Virus record (IMG/VR): IMGVR_UViG_3300042907_001193
Coordinates: 17,189-81,188 of that record
Direction: 5' to 3' (one strand)
DNA length: 64,000 nt
From: a virus
A program made the position numbers and the translations under genes. Each line of letters begins with the position of its first letter. Positions within the stretch are counted from its first letter, which is position 1. This document shows, in pieces, positions 33,612-42,729 of the stretch. The notes beneath the pieces are model-generated. The model was not told the DNA's origin and did not search any database. It saw only the letters and a program-made list of their open reading frames with translations.

Positions 33612-33938
33612 CTAGTCTGCAACTTTGCGTTCACGCTCTGCGTTGAGCGGATCATACTCTCTTTGTCTAGTGACACAGACCCAGCTGTTAGCTGGCAAGC
33701 GGATGTCCGAATGCTCGTCGTGTCCGACTACTGTTTCTTCTTTAGAAAAGAGATAGATATCTCCTTTCACATTTACATAACTTTCGACCTCGGGCCCAGT
33801 CCTGATGGCATGACTGTGACCAGTCACTTCTCCGAATGCAAGAATCCTAGATTCGTGCTTTTTCATATCTTTAAGATCCTTTGGCTTAGCCACGGTCTTA
33901 AAGAAAATATCACCCTGACGACTTTGAAAATTCCGCAT
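33612..33938 (-). CDS. Conserved protein with GHSHAI motif (108 aa)
   Basis: The order RQGDIFF, ILAFGEVTGHSHAI, GHDEHSDIRLPANSW and VTRQREYDP matches a small protein family I recall from phages and bacteria; no function is established. The repeated histidines could bind metal in a cupin-like fold. Confidence 0.7.
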   Translation of the reverse strand: MRNFQSRQGDIFFKTVAKPKDLKDMKKHESRILAFGEVTGHSHAIRTGPEVESYVNVKGDIYLFSKEETVVGHDEHSDIRLPANSWVCVTRQREYDPLNAERERKVAD

Positions 33939-33957
33939 GATAGCTCCTTCGTAAAAG

Positions 33958-34554
33958 TTAAGATTCCTGTGAAGGCTGGTACTTGTCAGCCTTCATGTAA
34001 TTCGTCCATGCTACTGCTTCCAAACATGTCTTCATGGTTGGCGGTACGCATAAGAAGTAGTTCTTAAATGTACCATCGGGTTCTGCAGTCGAGTTTACTA
34101 CCTTGACATACAAGGTAGGCTCGGTGAAAACCCTTGGGATTTCAAACAGAATCCTTTCTCTTCCAAACTGATCCACATCCTTGTGGATAATTTTAGTAGT
34201 AGGTAGGGCCATGATTTTGTCTAACCCTATGACCTTCATCCCTACATATCTTACCTCCGTATTTGGGTTTCGCAAGACTTCTTCCAACAAAACCGTTTCT
34301 GGCTTGGTAAAGAAGTGCGGAGGAATGCGAACTCCTTCGTAATAATACAGGATGCTGCCGAACTTGTCGGCATCCATTCCATGTTGTTGACCATTCTTGT
34401 ACCAGATGATTCTGGTAGGGGAGATGTAGGCTGGACCATTGTCACAATGGAGCCTACCATCCTCGTTCAAGATTCGTTTAAGTGGCCCAAACCCAAACTC
34501 TCCATTAAAGAATTTGAGTCTGGAAGTCCACGCTTCATATCCTTGGTTTTTCAT
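33958..34554 (-). CDS. DUF6745-like protein (198 aa)
   Basis: The start at 34554 follows AAAGGAG. The N-terminal half contains LHCDNGPAYISPTRIIWYKNGQQHG, a toxin-immunity-like W-NG-H motif. The C-terminal half (MKVIGLDKI, IHKDVDQFGRERILFEIP, VVNSTAEPDGTFKNYFLCVPP, AVAWT) matches DUF6745 as I recall it. In bacteria that domain is of unknown function. An aspartate/glycine-rich pocket is likely, but no enzyme can be named. Confidence 0.72.
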   Translation of the reverse strand: MKNQGYEAWTSRLKFFNGEFGFGPLKRILNEDGRLHCDNGPAYISPTRIIWYKNGQQHGMDADKFGSILYYYEGVRIPPHFFTKPETVLLEEVLRNPNTEVRYVGMKVIGLDKIMALPTTKIIHKDVDQFGRERILFEIPRVFTEPTLYVKVVNSTAEPDGTFKNYFLCVPPTMKTCLEAVAWTNYMKADKYQPSQES

Positions 34555-34565
34555 TCCAACTCCTT

Positions 34566-35279
34566 TTAGGTATGAATGCTCCACAGTGCGTTTGTCTCAA
34601 GAGTCACGCTGAAGGTTTCACCAGACCCTGGTCCATGATAGATGAGCCCACCATTGTACCCATAGGTATAATACTGGCTATATCTGTATGCGTTTTTAAA
34701 TGCATACTCGGTCAACACTTGAGAGTACCCTTCATTCAAGTGAACTTTCTCGGTGATCTTGAGTTCTTCAACAACCTTCTGATGAGGGTTAATAACTCCT
34801 GCTTGGGCATGCTTGTTAAAGCAATCCCAATAGATTTCCGATCTAAGCGGGAAGTATGCAGAGAAGCTGAAACTGTGTAGACAACCATCGTCATGTAGGA
34901 TGACTTTCTGCTTAGGTACACCAATAGTCACTGGGTCTTTATCTTCTGGACCAAACAACACTTGCAGCTCTATCCAGCTTGGATCGGGCAACTCTGCGTA
35001 TGGTGAAGTGCTACTGTGGGTGAGATGTGCCATTTTAGTAAAGAAGCTTTCGGCTAACTTCTCTGCAGTGTCGGTTTTCCCCGCATGGTACATTGCAAGG
35101 ATATACCCTGCGATAGAACCTAAGCGAGTTTCTCCATGCTGCGTGAAGTACGCCTTGCCTTTCCAGTGTTCTGCGAGTCCATGCAGATACCTATTTAATT
35201 TGGTGTTAAGTATTTCTAAGCAGTCTTGGCCATAAGTTTGCAATCCTAATTCACTTACTGGGCTTTTTAAATCACTCAT
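34566..35279 (-). CDS. Unknown protein upstream of the DUF6745 gene (237 aa)
   Basis: Not recognised. Helical N-terminal third; the remainder is beta-rich, ending in tyrosine/glycine-rich segments (YSQYYTYGYNGG). It is followed 11 nt later by the DUF6745 gene, so the two may act together. Confidence 0.65.
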   Translation of the reverse strand: MSDLKSPVSELGLQTYGQDCLEILNTKLNRYLHGLAEHWKGKAYFTQHGETRLGSIAGYILAMYHAGKTDTAEKLAESFFTKMAHLTHSSTSPYAELPDPSWIELQVLFGPEDKDPVTIGVPKQKVILHDDGCLHSFSFSAYFPLRSEIYWDCFNKHAQAGVINPHQKVVEELKITEKVHLNEGYSQVLTEYAFKNAYRYSQYYTYGYNGGLIYHGPGSGETFSVTLETNALWSIHT

Positions 35280-35574
35280 CGTTATTCTCCTTTTTGAAAG
35301 GGGTTATTTCTGTAAGATGTTTTTCATAATATTTTTCATCTTCTTCATCATCATCTTCTGGTTCATTGTGATCTTTAAACTGCATTAGCTTTTCCATCAC
35401 ATGCTCTTGTCTCGCCTCCCAACGCTCTATGTTACAGCCTTCCTGTGGGTTGCTTTCAAGAAAAGCTCGCATCCTATCCACATAAAATCTAATGGATGTT
35501 CTAATAAAATCTCTTTCCCAGTGTAGGAGCAAATTGGGATTGTCATAAACTGGCTTGCTGTTATCACTCATCAT
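35272..35574 (-). CDS. Unknown acidic helical protein (100 aa)
   Basis: The start at 35574 has AGGAGG 6 nt upstream; an adjacent ATG at 35571 is equally usable. Helical, with an EPEDDDEEDEKYYEKH acidic patch near the C-terminus. It overlaps its neighbours at both ends. Confidence 0.6.
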   Translation of the reverse strand: MMSDNSKPVYDNPNLLLHWERDFIRTSIRFYVDRMRAFLESNPQEGCNIERWEARQEHVMEKLMQFKDHNEPEDDDEEDEKYYEKHLTEITPFKKENNDE

Positions 35575-35974
35575 CTTCTTCCTCCTCATTTTCGTTTTCG
35601 TTCTCAGTCTCTATTTCGATAGAAACTTCTGGGTCTGGATCAAGGTCTACTCTTTCCATCATCCACGATGAAACAGATGCTTTCATCGTTTCTAGGTTGT
35701 AGGTAACATCGTCACCATAGTCGTTGCCGTCACCGGCACCGCTGTACTGGTAAGCATCAAATGCCCATGTCTCCACATCTGTTTCTAGTTTACTCACCCT
35801 CTGTTTTCTCTTAACAATCTTAACTAGATCGTCTGTCTTGGGTGCCACTAAAACTACATACAGATTCCCTTCGTCATTTCCTCCACGAAACTCAAGTTCT
35901 ATGGAACTTATTCCTAGTTCTTTTGCTTCATCATAAAGCTTTTTGGGTAGCGGAATAGGACTCAAATCTGACAT
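35564..35974 (-). CDS. Unknown protein with acidic repeat tail (136 aa)
   Basis: A folded alpha/beta N-terminal part is followed by a tail of alternating Glu/Asn and Glu/Asp (ENENENEEEEDDE), which also encodes the SD of the next gene. Function unknown. Confidence 0.6.
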   Translation of the reverse strand: MSDLSPIPLPKKLYDEAKELGISSIELEFRGGNDEGNLYVVLVAPKTDDLVKIVKRKQRVSKLETDVETWAFDAYQYSGAGDGNDYGDDVTYNLETMKASVSSWMMERVDLDPDPEVSIEIETENENENEEEEDDE

Positions 35975-35987
35975 AGCTTCTCCTTAG

Positions 35988-36335
35988 TTAGTTATCGCAA
36001 GTTTCATGTTTGTTAGTTGCAAATTGTGCTATGACATCAACATAGCCTGCGTTTGGATCTACATCGTTATGCCAAACGGCATTAACGAACCTCAGACCGC
36101 AAGAGTGTTCAAACCAATATTTAACATGAGCAGACAAGCTTTCGCCTGAAGAAGCTTCTACTCTGTTATCGTAGTTGTTGCGAAAGAAATCTGCTTTTAC
36201 CTCGTCCATAGCAAGGTAAATCTTATGGCAGCCATCCCATGCTGCTAAAATTGCGTTTTTGCAATATTCCGGAAGGGCATCATAGCCTTCATCTATGTCG
36301 TCAGAGTTGTGCACTCCATACTCATTTTGATCCAT
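35988..36335 (-). CDS. Unknown protein (115 aa)
   Basis: Not recognised. Acidic N-terminus, then a helical centre and a beta C-terminus with an AVWHNDVDPNAGYVDV segment. Confidence 0.6.
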   Translation of the reverse strand: MDQNEYGVHNSDDIDEGYDALPEYCKNAILAAWDGCHKIYLAMDEVKADFFRNNYDNRVEASSGESLSAHVKYWFEHSCGLRFVNAVWHNDVDPNAGYVDVIAQFATNKHETCDN

Positions 36336-36346
36336 GTTCGTTCTCC

Positions 36347-36706
36347 TTAGTTAATTTTTAAATCACTTTCAATACTTTTCTTAGCTACCCTAAGCATCCA
36401 GTCTTTAGGGTTTTCTAAAATAGGTTGAAGCCAATCTTGGACTGTTGGGATGAACCCACAATCTTCTTCTACATGTTGCTCTGCAAGCGACTTGATTGGT
36501 ACTTTCTTTTCTTCGCTGTTGCGAAGCGTGCTGCCAAACTTCTTCACTGCCCATTCCACGCCTGCAGCATGATGGCGCAAAGCTCGATGAGTCCAGTTGC
36601 CTGTAAAGGCTTTAGTCTCATCAAACCAGTTGTGCAGTTCGAGGTAGTCTTCTGGTAAGCCACCAAATTTCTTAGCGGAGCTTACCGCATGATGGTAAGG
36701 TGTCAT
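36347..36706 (-). CDS. Unknown protein (119 aa)
   Basis: Not recognised. Helical, with several His and Trp (ALRHHAAGVEWAVKKFGS). A metal site is conceivable but unsupported. It directly abuts the 101-aa gene. Confidence 0.6.
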   Translation of the reverse strand: MTPYHHAVSSAKKFGGLPEDYLELHNWFDETKAFTGNWTHRALRHHAAGVEWAVKKFGSTLRNSEEKKVPIKSLAEQHVEEDCGFIPTVQDWLQPILENPKDWMLRVAKKSIESDLKIN

Positions 36707-37012
36707 TTATCTCCCATAATCAGATTGAGGTTTGAAGGGGCTGAACAGTTCACCATACTCTGTGGTGATGATTCCGTCGTCGGTGATGGTACATGGAACG
36801 ACCATGTCTTCATCTCTGTCGAGACAGTCTAAAGTTTCGTCTTCGAGAAATGTCTCAATCCTATGCATCATTAGGTCTACTATCTCTAGATAGGCTTCTC
36901 GTTGCGTTGCATAGGTTACTGGAGTGCTGAAGTTGTCTTCATCACTATCCCACCATGCGGGGATAAGATTTCCGCCTAGCTCTTCGGTGACTATTACCCA
37001 AGCTTTCTTCAT
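36707..37012 (-). CDS. Unknown acidic protein (101 aa)
   Basis: Not recognised. It begins with a strand AWVIVTEELGGN and has an acidic central helix. It abuts the downstream gene without a gap. Confidence 0.6.
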   Translation of the reverse strand: MKKAWVIVTEELGGNLIPAWWDSDEDNFSTPVTYATQREAYLEIVDLMMHRIETFLEDETLDCLDRDEDMVVPCTITDDGIITTEYGELFSPFKPQSDYGR

Positions 37013-37022
37013 GTTTTCTCCT

Positions 37023-37184
37023 TTACCATGTAGTTTTTAGCGTAGCACTTACGTTTACCCGTTGAATTATATACGGGTCGTGTGGGTACACTTCTGTGCT
37101 GGTGGTAGATTCCAGCGTTTTCGTGCAGCCTATGCTGCTTAACAACACTGCGGTTACTAATAACATTAAGCTTGTCTTTACCAT
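37023..37184 (-). CDS. Small lipoprotein (53 aa)
   Basis: The start at 37184 follows AAGGAAG. A basic start MVKTS, a hydrophobic segment LMLLVTAVLLSS and the lipobox SIGC predict a signal peptidase II substrate with Cys about residue 19. The mature part is about 35 residues, Ser/Thr-rich. Size and lipobox would suit an outer-membrane spanin, but no matching inner-membrane partner is evident, so that is a guess. Confidence 0.7.
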   Translation of the reverse strand: MVKTSLMLLVTAVLLSSIGCTKTLESTTSTEVYPHDPYIIQRVNVSATLKTTW

Positions 37185-37255
37185 TGGAACTTCCTTGTAG
37201 GTGTGCAAATACACACACAATGTAATTGTGTTAAAGCGTATTTGTAGTGGTGAGG

Positions 37256-38833
37256 TTATTTAAATTTGTTGATTCGTTCGCCAATCCAACGCATCACGGG
37301 GACAGCCATGCTATTCCCTAATGCTTTGTAACGAACTCCATCTGGGCATTGATCCGCTGGCTTTTTATTCCAAGGGATCTTAGTGTAATCGTCAGGGAAT
37401 CCCTGCAATCTTTCACACTCGATGGGGGTTAATCTTCGCACTGCCATAGCTTGCATGACAGTGGGGCCGGTACCTGTTCCGTCTGATCCTCTATTTGTCA
37501 TGGGTGCTGCAACATCGCCAGTGATCGCACCATTAAACATATCTGTGCCGACTATTTTTGTAGTTGTTACAGACACAAGGTCGGTAGCGTCTTTGTAGTC
37601 TCTAGCCTTCATAGAGGAAGCTGTCTGGTCGTCTGCGTATTCACCAAAGGCTTGCATTCTGAATGCGTGCATTACAGTCGGACCGCTGGCATTTACGCTG
37701 CTGCCTGATGTACCCATCGTGGCAGCAACATCTCCAGTGATCGAGCCATTGTAGCAGTCAGTGCCAAGGACAGGCTGCATCACAGTGGGACCGGAATGGG
37801 TCGCACTGCTACCTGTACTTGAGGTTACGGTTGCGGAGACATCTCCAGTTACTGCACCATTGTAGCAGTCAGTACCAATGGCTACCGCAGTCTGGTTGTC
37901 TCCCATGTTGCGTCGTAGTGTACCCGCTACTTCCTCCGTGAATCGACTAGGATTGCCTTCTCGTGCTGCAATGCCTGGTTCGAAAGCATAGGCTACTGCT
38001 AGCCCACGACCTTCGGTAAGGTCATCATTCCCAATCCCTTTGTAGTCTCTAGCGCGCATAGCCCCTACGATGTCTTTACCATTCGGGCTTTGCCATTTGA
38101 TTTCCGTTTTGCTAACGACTAGATGCTCTCCCCTAGAGGAAGGCACCCCGCCATTACCGCCACTTCTGAGGCAAGCTGCAATGGAATAATTCCCATTGGC
38201 TATTTGGTCTGCGTCAACGCCGCGTTCTCCAAAGCCGCCCGTAAGAGTGGCGGCAACTCTTTTCCCCGCTTCTCTGCTCGGCGCAGGATGCCGCTGCAGG
38301 CTTTCGGACTCAAATAGAACTTTTGCGGCACGCCCTGCGTCTCCAAGACATCCGATAACGAACAAACGTCTCCTTCTCTGGGCCACTCCGAACCACTGAG
38401 CGTCCATGATCCTAAATGCGAACCCATACCCCAGGTTTCCCAACGCCCCGAGGAAGGTACCAAAATCCCTTCCTCCGTTGGAGGACAGAACACCGGGGAC
38501 GTTTTCCCAGACCAACCACCTAGGTTGGTAACGTTGAGCGATTTTAAGATAGGTAAGCATAAGGTTACCTCGGGGATCTTCGAGACCTTTTCTAAGGCCG
38601 GCGATGGAGAAGCTTTGGCAGGGCGTGCCACCGACGAGGAGATCGATTTTTTCATAGGGTTTCCATTCCATGTACTTAGTCATATCCCCAAGGTTAGGGA
38701 CTTTGGGGTAATGATGGTTGAGGACTGCAGAAGGGAATTTATCAATTTCCGAGAAAGCGACAGGCTTCCAGTTAAGATGGTGCCAAGCTGCGGTGGCTGC
38801 TTCTATCCCCGAACACACTGATAAATACTTCAT
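37256..38833 (-). CDS. DNA (cytosine-5) methyltransferase with repeat-bearing insert
   Basis: 525 aa from the ATG at 38833 (SD AAAGGG). MKYLSVCSGIEAATAAW gives the SAM site; GGTPCQSFS (68-76) carries the catalytic Cys72; WENVPG is the ENV motif (110-112); QRRRRLF follows. The C-terminal motifs IX/X fit RLTPIECERLQGFPDDY. Between about 190 and 460 lies an insert that contains two ARDYK segments and three copies of a 35-40-residue repeat headed by GTDCYNG or GTDMFNG. It probably methylates phage DNA to evade restriction; the target is unknown. Confidence 0.93.
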   Translation of the reverse strand: MKYLSVCSGIEAATAAWHHLNWKPVAFSEIDKFPSAVLNHHYPKVPNLGDMTKYMEWKPYEKIDLLVGGTPCQSFSIAGLRKGLEDPRGNLMLTYLKIAQRYQPRWLVWENVPGVLSSNGGRDFGTFLGALGNLGYGFAFRIMDAQWFGVAQRRRRLFVIGCLGDAGRAAKVLFESESLQRHPAPSREAGKRVAATLTGGFGERGVDADQIANGNYSIAACLRSGGNGGVPSSRGEHLVVSKTEIKWQSPNGKDIVGAMRARDYKGIGNDDLTEGRGLAVAYAFEPGIAAREGNPSRFTEEVAGTLRRNMGDNQTAVAIGTDCYNGAVTGDVSATVTSSTGSSATHSGPTVMQPVLGTDCYNGSITGDVAATMGTSGSSVNASGPTVMHAFRMQAFGEYADDQTASSMKARDYKDATDLVSVTTTKIVGTDMFNGAITGDVAAPMTNRGSDGTGTGPTVMQAMAVRRLTPIECERLQGFPDDYTKIPWNKKPADQCPDGVRYKALGNSMAVPVMRWIGERINKFK

Positions 38834-38834
38834 G

Positions 38835-39044
38835 CTAACCCTTTTTAGTGCCTTCATTTAGTTGTAACAGACCCAAGTAAACAGCTTTTGCCATTTCCTC
38901 TTTGGCTGCATAGTAAAGGGGGGCACCGCCTGTTTTCACTAGGTAACCATTTCCGATACAGCTTACCCTAAGCTGTATACTTATGTCGTTACCATCTTTA
39001 CGGATAACAAACTCCGGCACAATCGGTGCTTCAGTAGTTGTCAT
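38835..39044 (-). CDS. Unknown small protein (69 aa)
   Basis: Not recognised. Beta-rich N-terminus (EFVIRKDGNDISIQLRV) and a C-terminal helix. Its stop region carries the SD of the methyltransferase gene 1 nt downstream. Confidence 0.6.
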   Translation of the reverse strand: MTTTEAPIVPEFVIRKDGNDISIQLRVSCIGNGYLVKTGGAPLYYAAKEEMAKAVYLGLLQLNEGTKKG

Positions 39045-39398
39045 TTATACTCCTTTATTTTTCTTTTCTAATAATTCTTTAGACATGCTTGTTAATTCGT
39101 TTAGCATTGTCTGATGTCGCTGAAACATCTCATCCAAGATGTGTGCTGCACTTTGCAGCAATGCACCAAAAGACCCAACAACGGAGTCTATTGGTTTTTC
39201 TTTACCACTTTCTGCTGACAACCACATCCCTTTGCCGATGTTTTGGATATCGTTTAGGTTTCTGTAGTAGTCATACACGACTATTACACTGCGTAGTTCT
39301 GGAACATCTAGAAACGCAGAGTGTATGGTTTCTCTAAACTTGTGATTCAATTTTTCGTCAAACATGTATTTAGGTTCGACTTCTGGTTCTTGACTCAT
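39045..39398 (-). CDS. Unknown helical protein (117 aa)
   Basis: Not recognised. Almost entirely helical with a possible C-terminal coiled coil. It abuts the 69-aa gene. Confidence 0.6.
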   Translation of the reverse strand: MSQEPEVEPKYMFDEKLNHKFRETIHSAFLDVPELRSVIVVYDYYRNLNDIQNIGKGMWLSAESGKEKPIDSVVGSFGALLQSAAHILDEMFQRHQTMLNELTSMSKELLEKKNKGV

Positions 39399-39400
39399 AA

Positions 39401-39727
39401 CTACTCCATTTCTTTAAAATTTATTCCCATTTTTGGGGTTAGACAAAATCTTTTGAATACGTCGTTGCCCAGATTGGCTAGCCTTGATACCGCTAATGCA
39501 CAGATCATCAGTGATAGTATATATCCCGCCAATCCACAGTCAGCCAACTCTAGACCGAGCATACAAAAGAGACTTACCCAGACTGATAGGCAAAAGGGGC
39601 AACTTAGTAGCTCCCCTAGGAAGCTATCCCACATCTCGGTGCGACTTCGCAACGATGCCATCAGTTTTGAGTGTCTCCATATCTCCACGATTTGCCAAGT
39701 GGCTAACGCAGCAACGACAATATTCAT
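39401..39727 (-). CDS. DUF1360-like membrane protein (108 aa)
   Basis: Two or three membrane segments. The signature ELLSCPFCLSVWVSLF after an N-terminal helix matches DUF1360 proteins found in many phages and bacteria. Function unknown; the two Cys could be redox-active or metal-binding. Confidence 0.75.
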   Translation of the reverse strand: MNIVVAALATWQIVEIWRHSKLMASLRSRTEMWDSFLGELLSCPFCLSVWVSLFCMLGLELADCGLAGYILSLMICALAVSRLANLGNDVFKRFCLTPKMGINFKEME

Positions 39728-39736
39728 AAAAATTCC

Positions 39737-39871
39737 TTAATTACCGGTAATATACATACCTGCATATAAGATTAAACCTGTTAGGAAAGCAAGAAGATAT
39801 AATCCTTGCACCAAGAAAACTCCAACGGCTATGGTGTAACATAGCCCCCATACTGCAATAGTTGAATCCAT
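39737..39871 (-). CDS. Small membrane protein (44 aa)
   Basis: Read directly from the sequence. From MDST the protein is hydrophobic through most of its length (IAVGVFLVQGLYLLAFLTGL), predicting one or two membrane passes. A weak SD (GGAAGAG) precedes it. It lies between the 71-aa gene and the DUF1360-like gene. Holin or accessory membrane role possible. Confidence 0.55.
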   Translation of the reverse strand: MDSTIAVWGLCYTIAVGVFLVQGLYLLAFLTGLILYAGMYITGN

Positions 39872-39874
39872 TTT

Positions 39875-40090
39875 TTACGTCTCTTCCGTGTTGGGAGGAG
39901 ACCAATTAGCCAACACTACTCGGTCAGGGGACGGCGCACCTTCGCCAATTATTAGCTCACTTAATGGTTTACCAGTCGGGTCTGGGTATTGGTGAATTAA
40001 CAATTGTTTAGTAGAAAACGATGGCAACAACCCTCCGGGCGGTTTTTTTAGTTTTCTTATTTGATAGGCGATGGCGCTGCGAGATGGCAT
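39875..40090 (-). CDS. Unknown small proline-rich protein (71 aa)
   Basis: Not recognised. Basic N-terminus followed by proline-rich stretches, so probably little fixed structure. Confidence 0.5.
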   Translation of the reverse strand: MPSRSAIAYQIRKLKKPPGGLLPSFSTKQLLIHQYPDPTGKPLSELIIGEGAPSPDRVVLANWSPPNTEET

Positions 40091-40111
40091 AATAGCCTCC
40101 CCTGGTTAAAG

Positions 40112-40282
40112 TTATTGGTGGTTATCTACGGGCTTGATTATCGGAGTCAACCCGCTGGCGTCTATCATCATTGAGCCCACCGATGTGAGCCCTTTTCCAG
40201 TATAATAGCAGCTGACTCCGATTACTAGAACAGGGTATGCTAAACACATACCGATAATAGCACTGATCTCTGGCTTTGACAT
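40112..40282 (-). CDS. Small membrane protein (56 aa)
   Basis: The start at 40282 follows AAGGAA. One clear membrane segment (SAIIGMCLAYPVLVIGVSCYY), then a Gly/Ser-rich stretch. It is divergent from terL with 13 bp between the starts. Confidence 0.6.
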   Translation of the reverse strand: MSKPEISAIIGMCLAYPVLVIGVSCYYTGKGLTSVGSMMIDASGLTPIIKPVDNHQ

Positions 40283-40295
40283 AGAAAGTTCCTTA

Positions 40296-42251
40296 ATGAG
40301 TGAAGAAATAAACATGTTACGCAAAACCTCTAGCCAAGTATTGGCAGAGGAACAAAGCTCGGGCTCCGAAATTGACTTTGGCCCAATGCTGGAATCGTCG
40401 CTGTTGGCTGATTATGTAAAGAACTCTTTAGATACTCAGCAAATCCAACAGTTACGAATGGCTCAGCATGTAATGGCCAAGACGGGTTATCTGACATTAA
40501 AACCATTGCTTCCCCTTTTGTTATCTATTAGGGGAAAGCCATATCATTTACATGACCATTTTCCATTTGCTCCTTTCTTTAGAACAAGAATGCCTCGTAC
40601 CACACTATTGAAAACAGGAAGACAGGTGTCAAAGTCCACATCGCTTGCAGCGCAAGGAGTGTTGTTTGCTAACTGTATTCCCTATTTTTCGACACTTTAT
40701 ATCACACCATTGTTTGAAATGGTGCGAAGGTTTTCACAAAATTATGTAGCTCCTTTTATTGAAAGCAGCCCAGTGGGTCGTCTGTTTTCGGGAGAGACTA
40801 CGATTAACAATGTGCTACAGCGTTCATTCAAGAATAAGTCTCAGATGCTCTTCTCCTTTGCCTACACCGACGCAGAAAGAGTGCGTGGGGTAAGTGCAGA
40901 TAAGAACTGTATTGACGAGATCCAGTACATGGATATTTCGTTTCTACCTATTATTCATGAAACGCTATCTGCGTCTAGGGACTGGGGTATTATCCAGTAC
41001 GCTGGAACTCCTAAGACTCTAGACAATACCATCGAGAAGCTTTGGAATGATTCCTCCATGGCTGAATGGGTTATCCGCTGCCCCCACCCAGGCTGCGGAC
41101 ATTGGAACATTCCGGCATTAGAGTACGACCTAATTAAGATGATTGGGCCAGTACACTCCGGCATTTGCGAGACTGTACCCGGTGTAATTTGTGCTAAGTG
41201 TGCAAAAGCTATAAACCCTCGACCTGCAGCACAAGGTGGCACAGGACGATGGGTTCATCGCAATGCAAGCAAGCGTTGGTCTTTTGTTGGGTATCATGTC
41301 CCTCAGCTGATTATGCCGATGCATTACTCTGATCCAGAAAAATGGCAGAAGCTTGTAGACAAGATGAATGGGAAGGGTAATGTTCCCGTCAATGTTTTCT
41401 ACAACGAAGTTTGCGGGGAGTCGTGGGACAGTGGGTCTAAGTTAGTCACTGTTACTGACATAAAACAGGCTGCCTGTCTTCCTTGGCCTTGCCTAGTAGA
41501 CGAAGCCAAAAAGCACATTGATTCTTACATTTACCGCTTTGTCTCTGTAGACTGGGGCGGCGGTGGTGTAAGTCGAGGTAAAAGCAGCATGAGTCTGCAA
41601 TCCTACACCGCAATTGCAGTATGCGGATTGACTCCAGATGGGCGAGTAGACATCATTTATGGGTTCCGCAGCATGACTCCGCATGAACATGTGAGAGAAG
41701 CTAGGCTTATCCTTGGCATCATGCAGACATTCCATTGCAGCCATATAGTACACGACTACACTGGAGCTGGTACTGTTCGAGAAACCTTGCTAGTACAATC
41801 TGGATTAGATCCAGCCAACATACTAGCAGTAGCTTATGTGGGACCAGCTAAGAGTGGGTTGATCAACTTTAAACCTGCTAACGAGTTTCATCCCCGCAAC
41901 CATTACACTATGGATCGTAATCGAGCATTGAACTACTGCTGCCAGTTCATCAAATCCCATGTAGTACGCTTCTTTCAATACGATCATCGAGGTTCAGAAG
42001 ATATTGGGTTGCTCCATGATTTTCTAAACCTTATTGAAGACAAAGCAGAATCTGGAAGCGGAAGGGATCATTACCGAATCTTACGAGATCCAGCTGGCCC
42101 AGATGACTTTGCACAAGCGGTTACTATGGGAACTATGATGTTGTTCCAAATGCATGGTCGATGGCCAGACTTATCCGCTTATGAGAGTATGAACATCAGT
42201 GATGAAGTGCGATCTGCAATGAAAGGTCGGGCATTAGAAGACCCCGAATAA
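40296..42251 (+). CDS. terL: Terminase large subunit (TerL)
   Basis: 651 aa, motor plus nuclease. The ATPase has Walker A-like KTGRQVSKST (106-115), a deviant form with Arg and Ser, and Walker B NCIDEIQ (204-210). A zinc-like insert (CPHPGC 262-267, CAKC 299-302) links to the nuclease, where VSVDWGGG (416-423) holds Asp419, and HDYTGAG and DPAGPDDFAQA fit the later acidic motifs. It packages DNA into the procapsid. No small terminase is recognised nearby. The SD is weak, and an internal ATG at 40314 is an alternative start. Confidence 0.9.
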   Translation: MSEEINMLRKTSSQVLAEEQSSGSEIDFGPMLESSLLADYVKNSLDTQQIQQLRMAQHVMAKTGYLTLKPLLPLLLSIRGKPYHLHDHFPFAPFFRTRMPRTTLLKTGRQVSKSTSLAAQGVLFANCIPYFSTLYITPLFEMVRRFSQNYVAPFIESSPVGRLFSGETTINNVLQRSFKNKSQMLFSFAYTDAERVRGVSADKNCIDEIQYMDISFLPIIHETLSASRDWGIIQYAGTPKTLDNTIEKLWNDSSMAEWVIRCPHPGCGHWNIPALEYDLIKMIGPVHSGICETVPGVICAKCAKAINPRPAAQGGTGRWVHRNASKRWSFVGYHVPQLIMPMHYSDPEKWQKLVDKMNGKGNVPVNVFYNEVCGESWDSGSKLVTVTDIKQAACLPWPCLVDEAKKHIDSYIYRFVSVDWGGGGVSRGKSSMSLQSYTAIAVCGLTPDGRVDIIYGFRSMTPHEHVREARLILGIMQTFHCSHIVHDYTGAGTVRETLLVQSGLDPANILAVAYVGPAKSGLINFKPANEFHPRNHYTMDRNRALNYCCQFIKSHVVRFFQYDHRGSEDIGLLHDFLNLIEDKAESGSGRDHYRILRDPAGPDDFAQAVTMGTMMLFQMHGRWPDLSAYESMNISDEVRSAMKGRALEDPE

Positions 42252-42252
42252 G

Positions 42253-42498
42253 TTATTCTTGCGGGATACCTACAATGCTGACGAACTCGTGTTTAGCGTA
42301 GCTATACACCTTAGTCTTTGTGATGTCTTCACTTAGCACCTCAGTAGGCCCGTGTAGACCTACTGGGTGATTGTTTTGATATCTTGTGTAAAATGGATGC
42401 GTTTTGCTATTCCACTTTTTGTAGGATAGCACAGGCATGCGACCCTTACGGTCTACGTAAATTCGAAAGTTTTGAAAATCTAACGACATATTGTTCAT
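42253..42498 (-). CDS. Unknown small basic protein (81 aa)
   Basis: Not recognised. Basic and aromatic (KKWNSKTHPFYTRYQNNH). It overlaps the MerR-type gene by 53 nt, and its stop faces the terL stop. Confidence 0.55.
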   Translation of the reverse strand: MNNMSLDFQNFRIYVDRKGRMPVLSYKKWNSKTHPFYTRYQNNHPVGLHGPTEVLSEDITKTKVYSYAKHEFVSIVGIPQE

Positions 42499-42688
42499 TA
42501 ACCCCTTTCGGTTTTAAAGAAATTTCTATTTTTTTAATATCTTCTTTTGTGAACAGTCGTCTTCCTGCCACACGAGAGGAAGCCTCCGACAAATCGCCTT
42601 TTTCAATAAGATAAAGCAATTTTGCTCTAGGAATTTGGAGTTGTTTAGCTACTTGCCCGCTTGTAAAAAAAGCTAATTCCTTATCCAT
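42446..42688 (-). CDS. MerR/excisionase-type helix-turn-helix protein (80 aa)
   Basis: FTSGQVAKQLQIPRAKLLYLIEKGDL is a MerR/Xis-type helix-turn-helix, followed by a wing GRRLFTKEDIKKIE. It probably binds DNA as a regulator. The tandem repeats at 42730-42783 lie immediately upstream and are candidate binding sites. Confidence 0.72.
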   Translation of the reverse strand: MDKELAFFTSGQVAKQLQIPRAKLLYLIEKGDLSEASSRVAGRRLFTKEDIKKIEISLKPKGVNEQYVVRFSKLSNLRRP

Positions 42689-42729
42689 ATCTATTTCTCC
42701 TTTTGATTTTATACGCTAGCTGTTGTCCG

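Noticed and set aside
37009-37218. Second frame over the small lipoprotein
   Set aside because: The lipoprotein frame has an SD, signal peptide and lipobox; the alternative has none.
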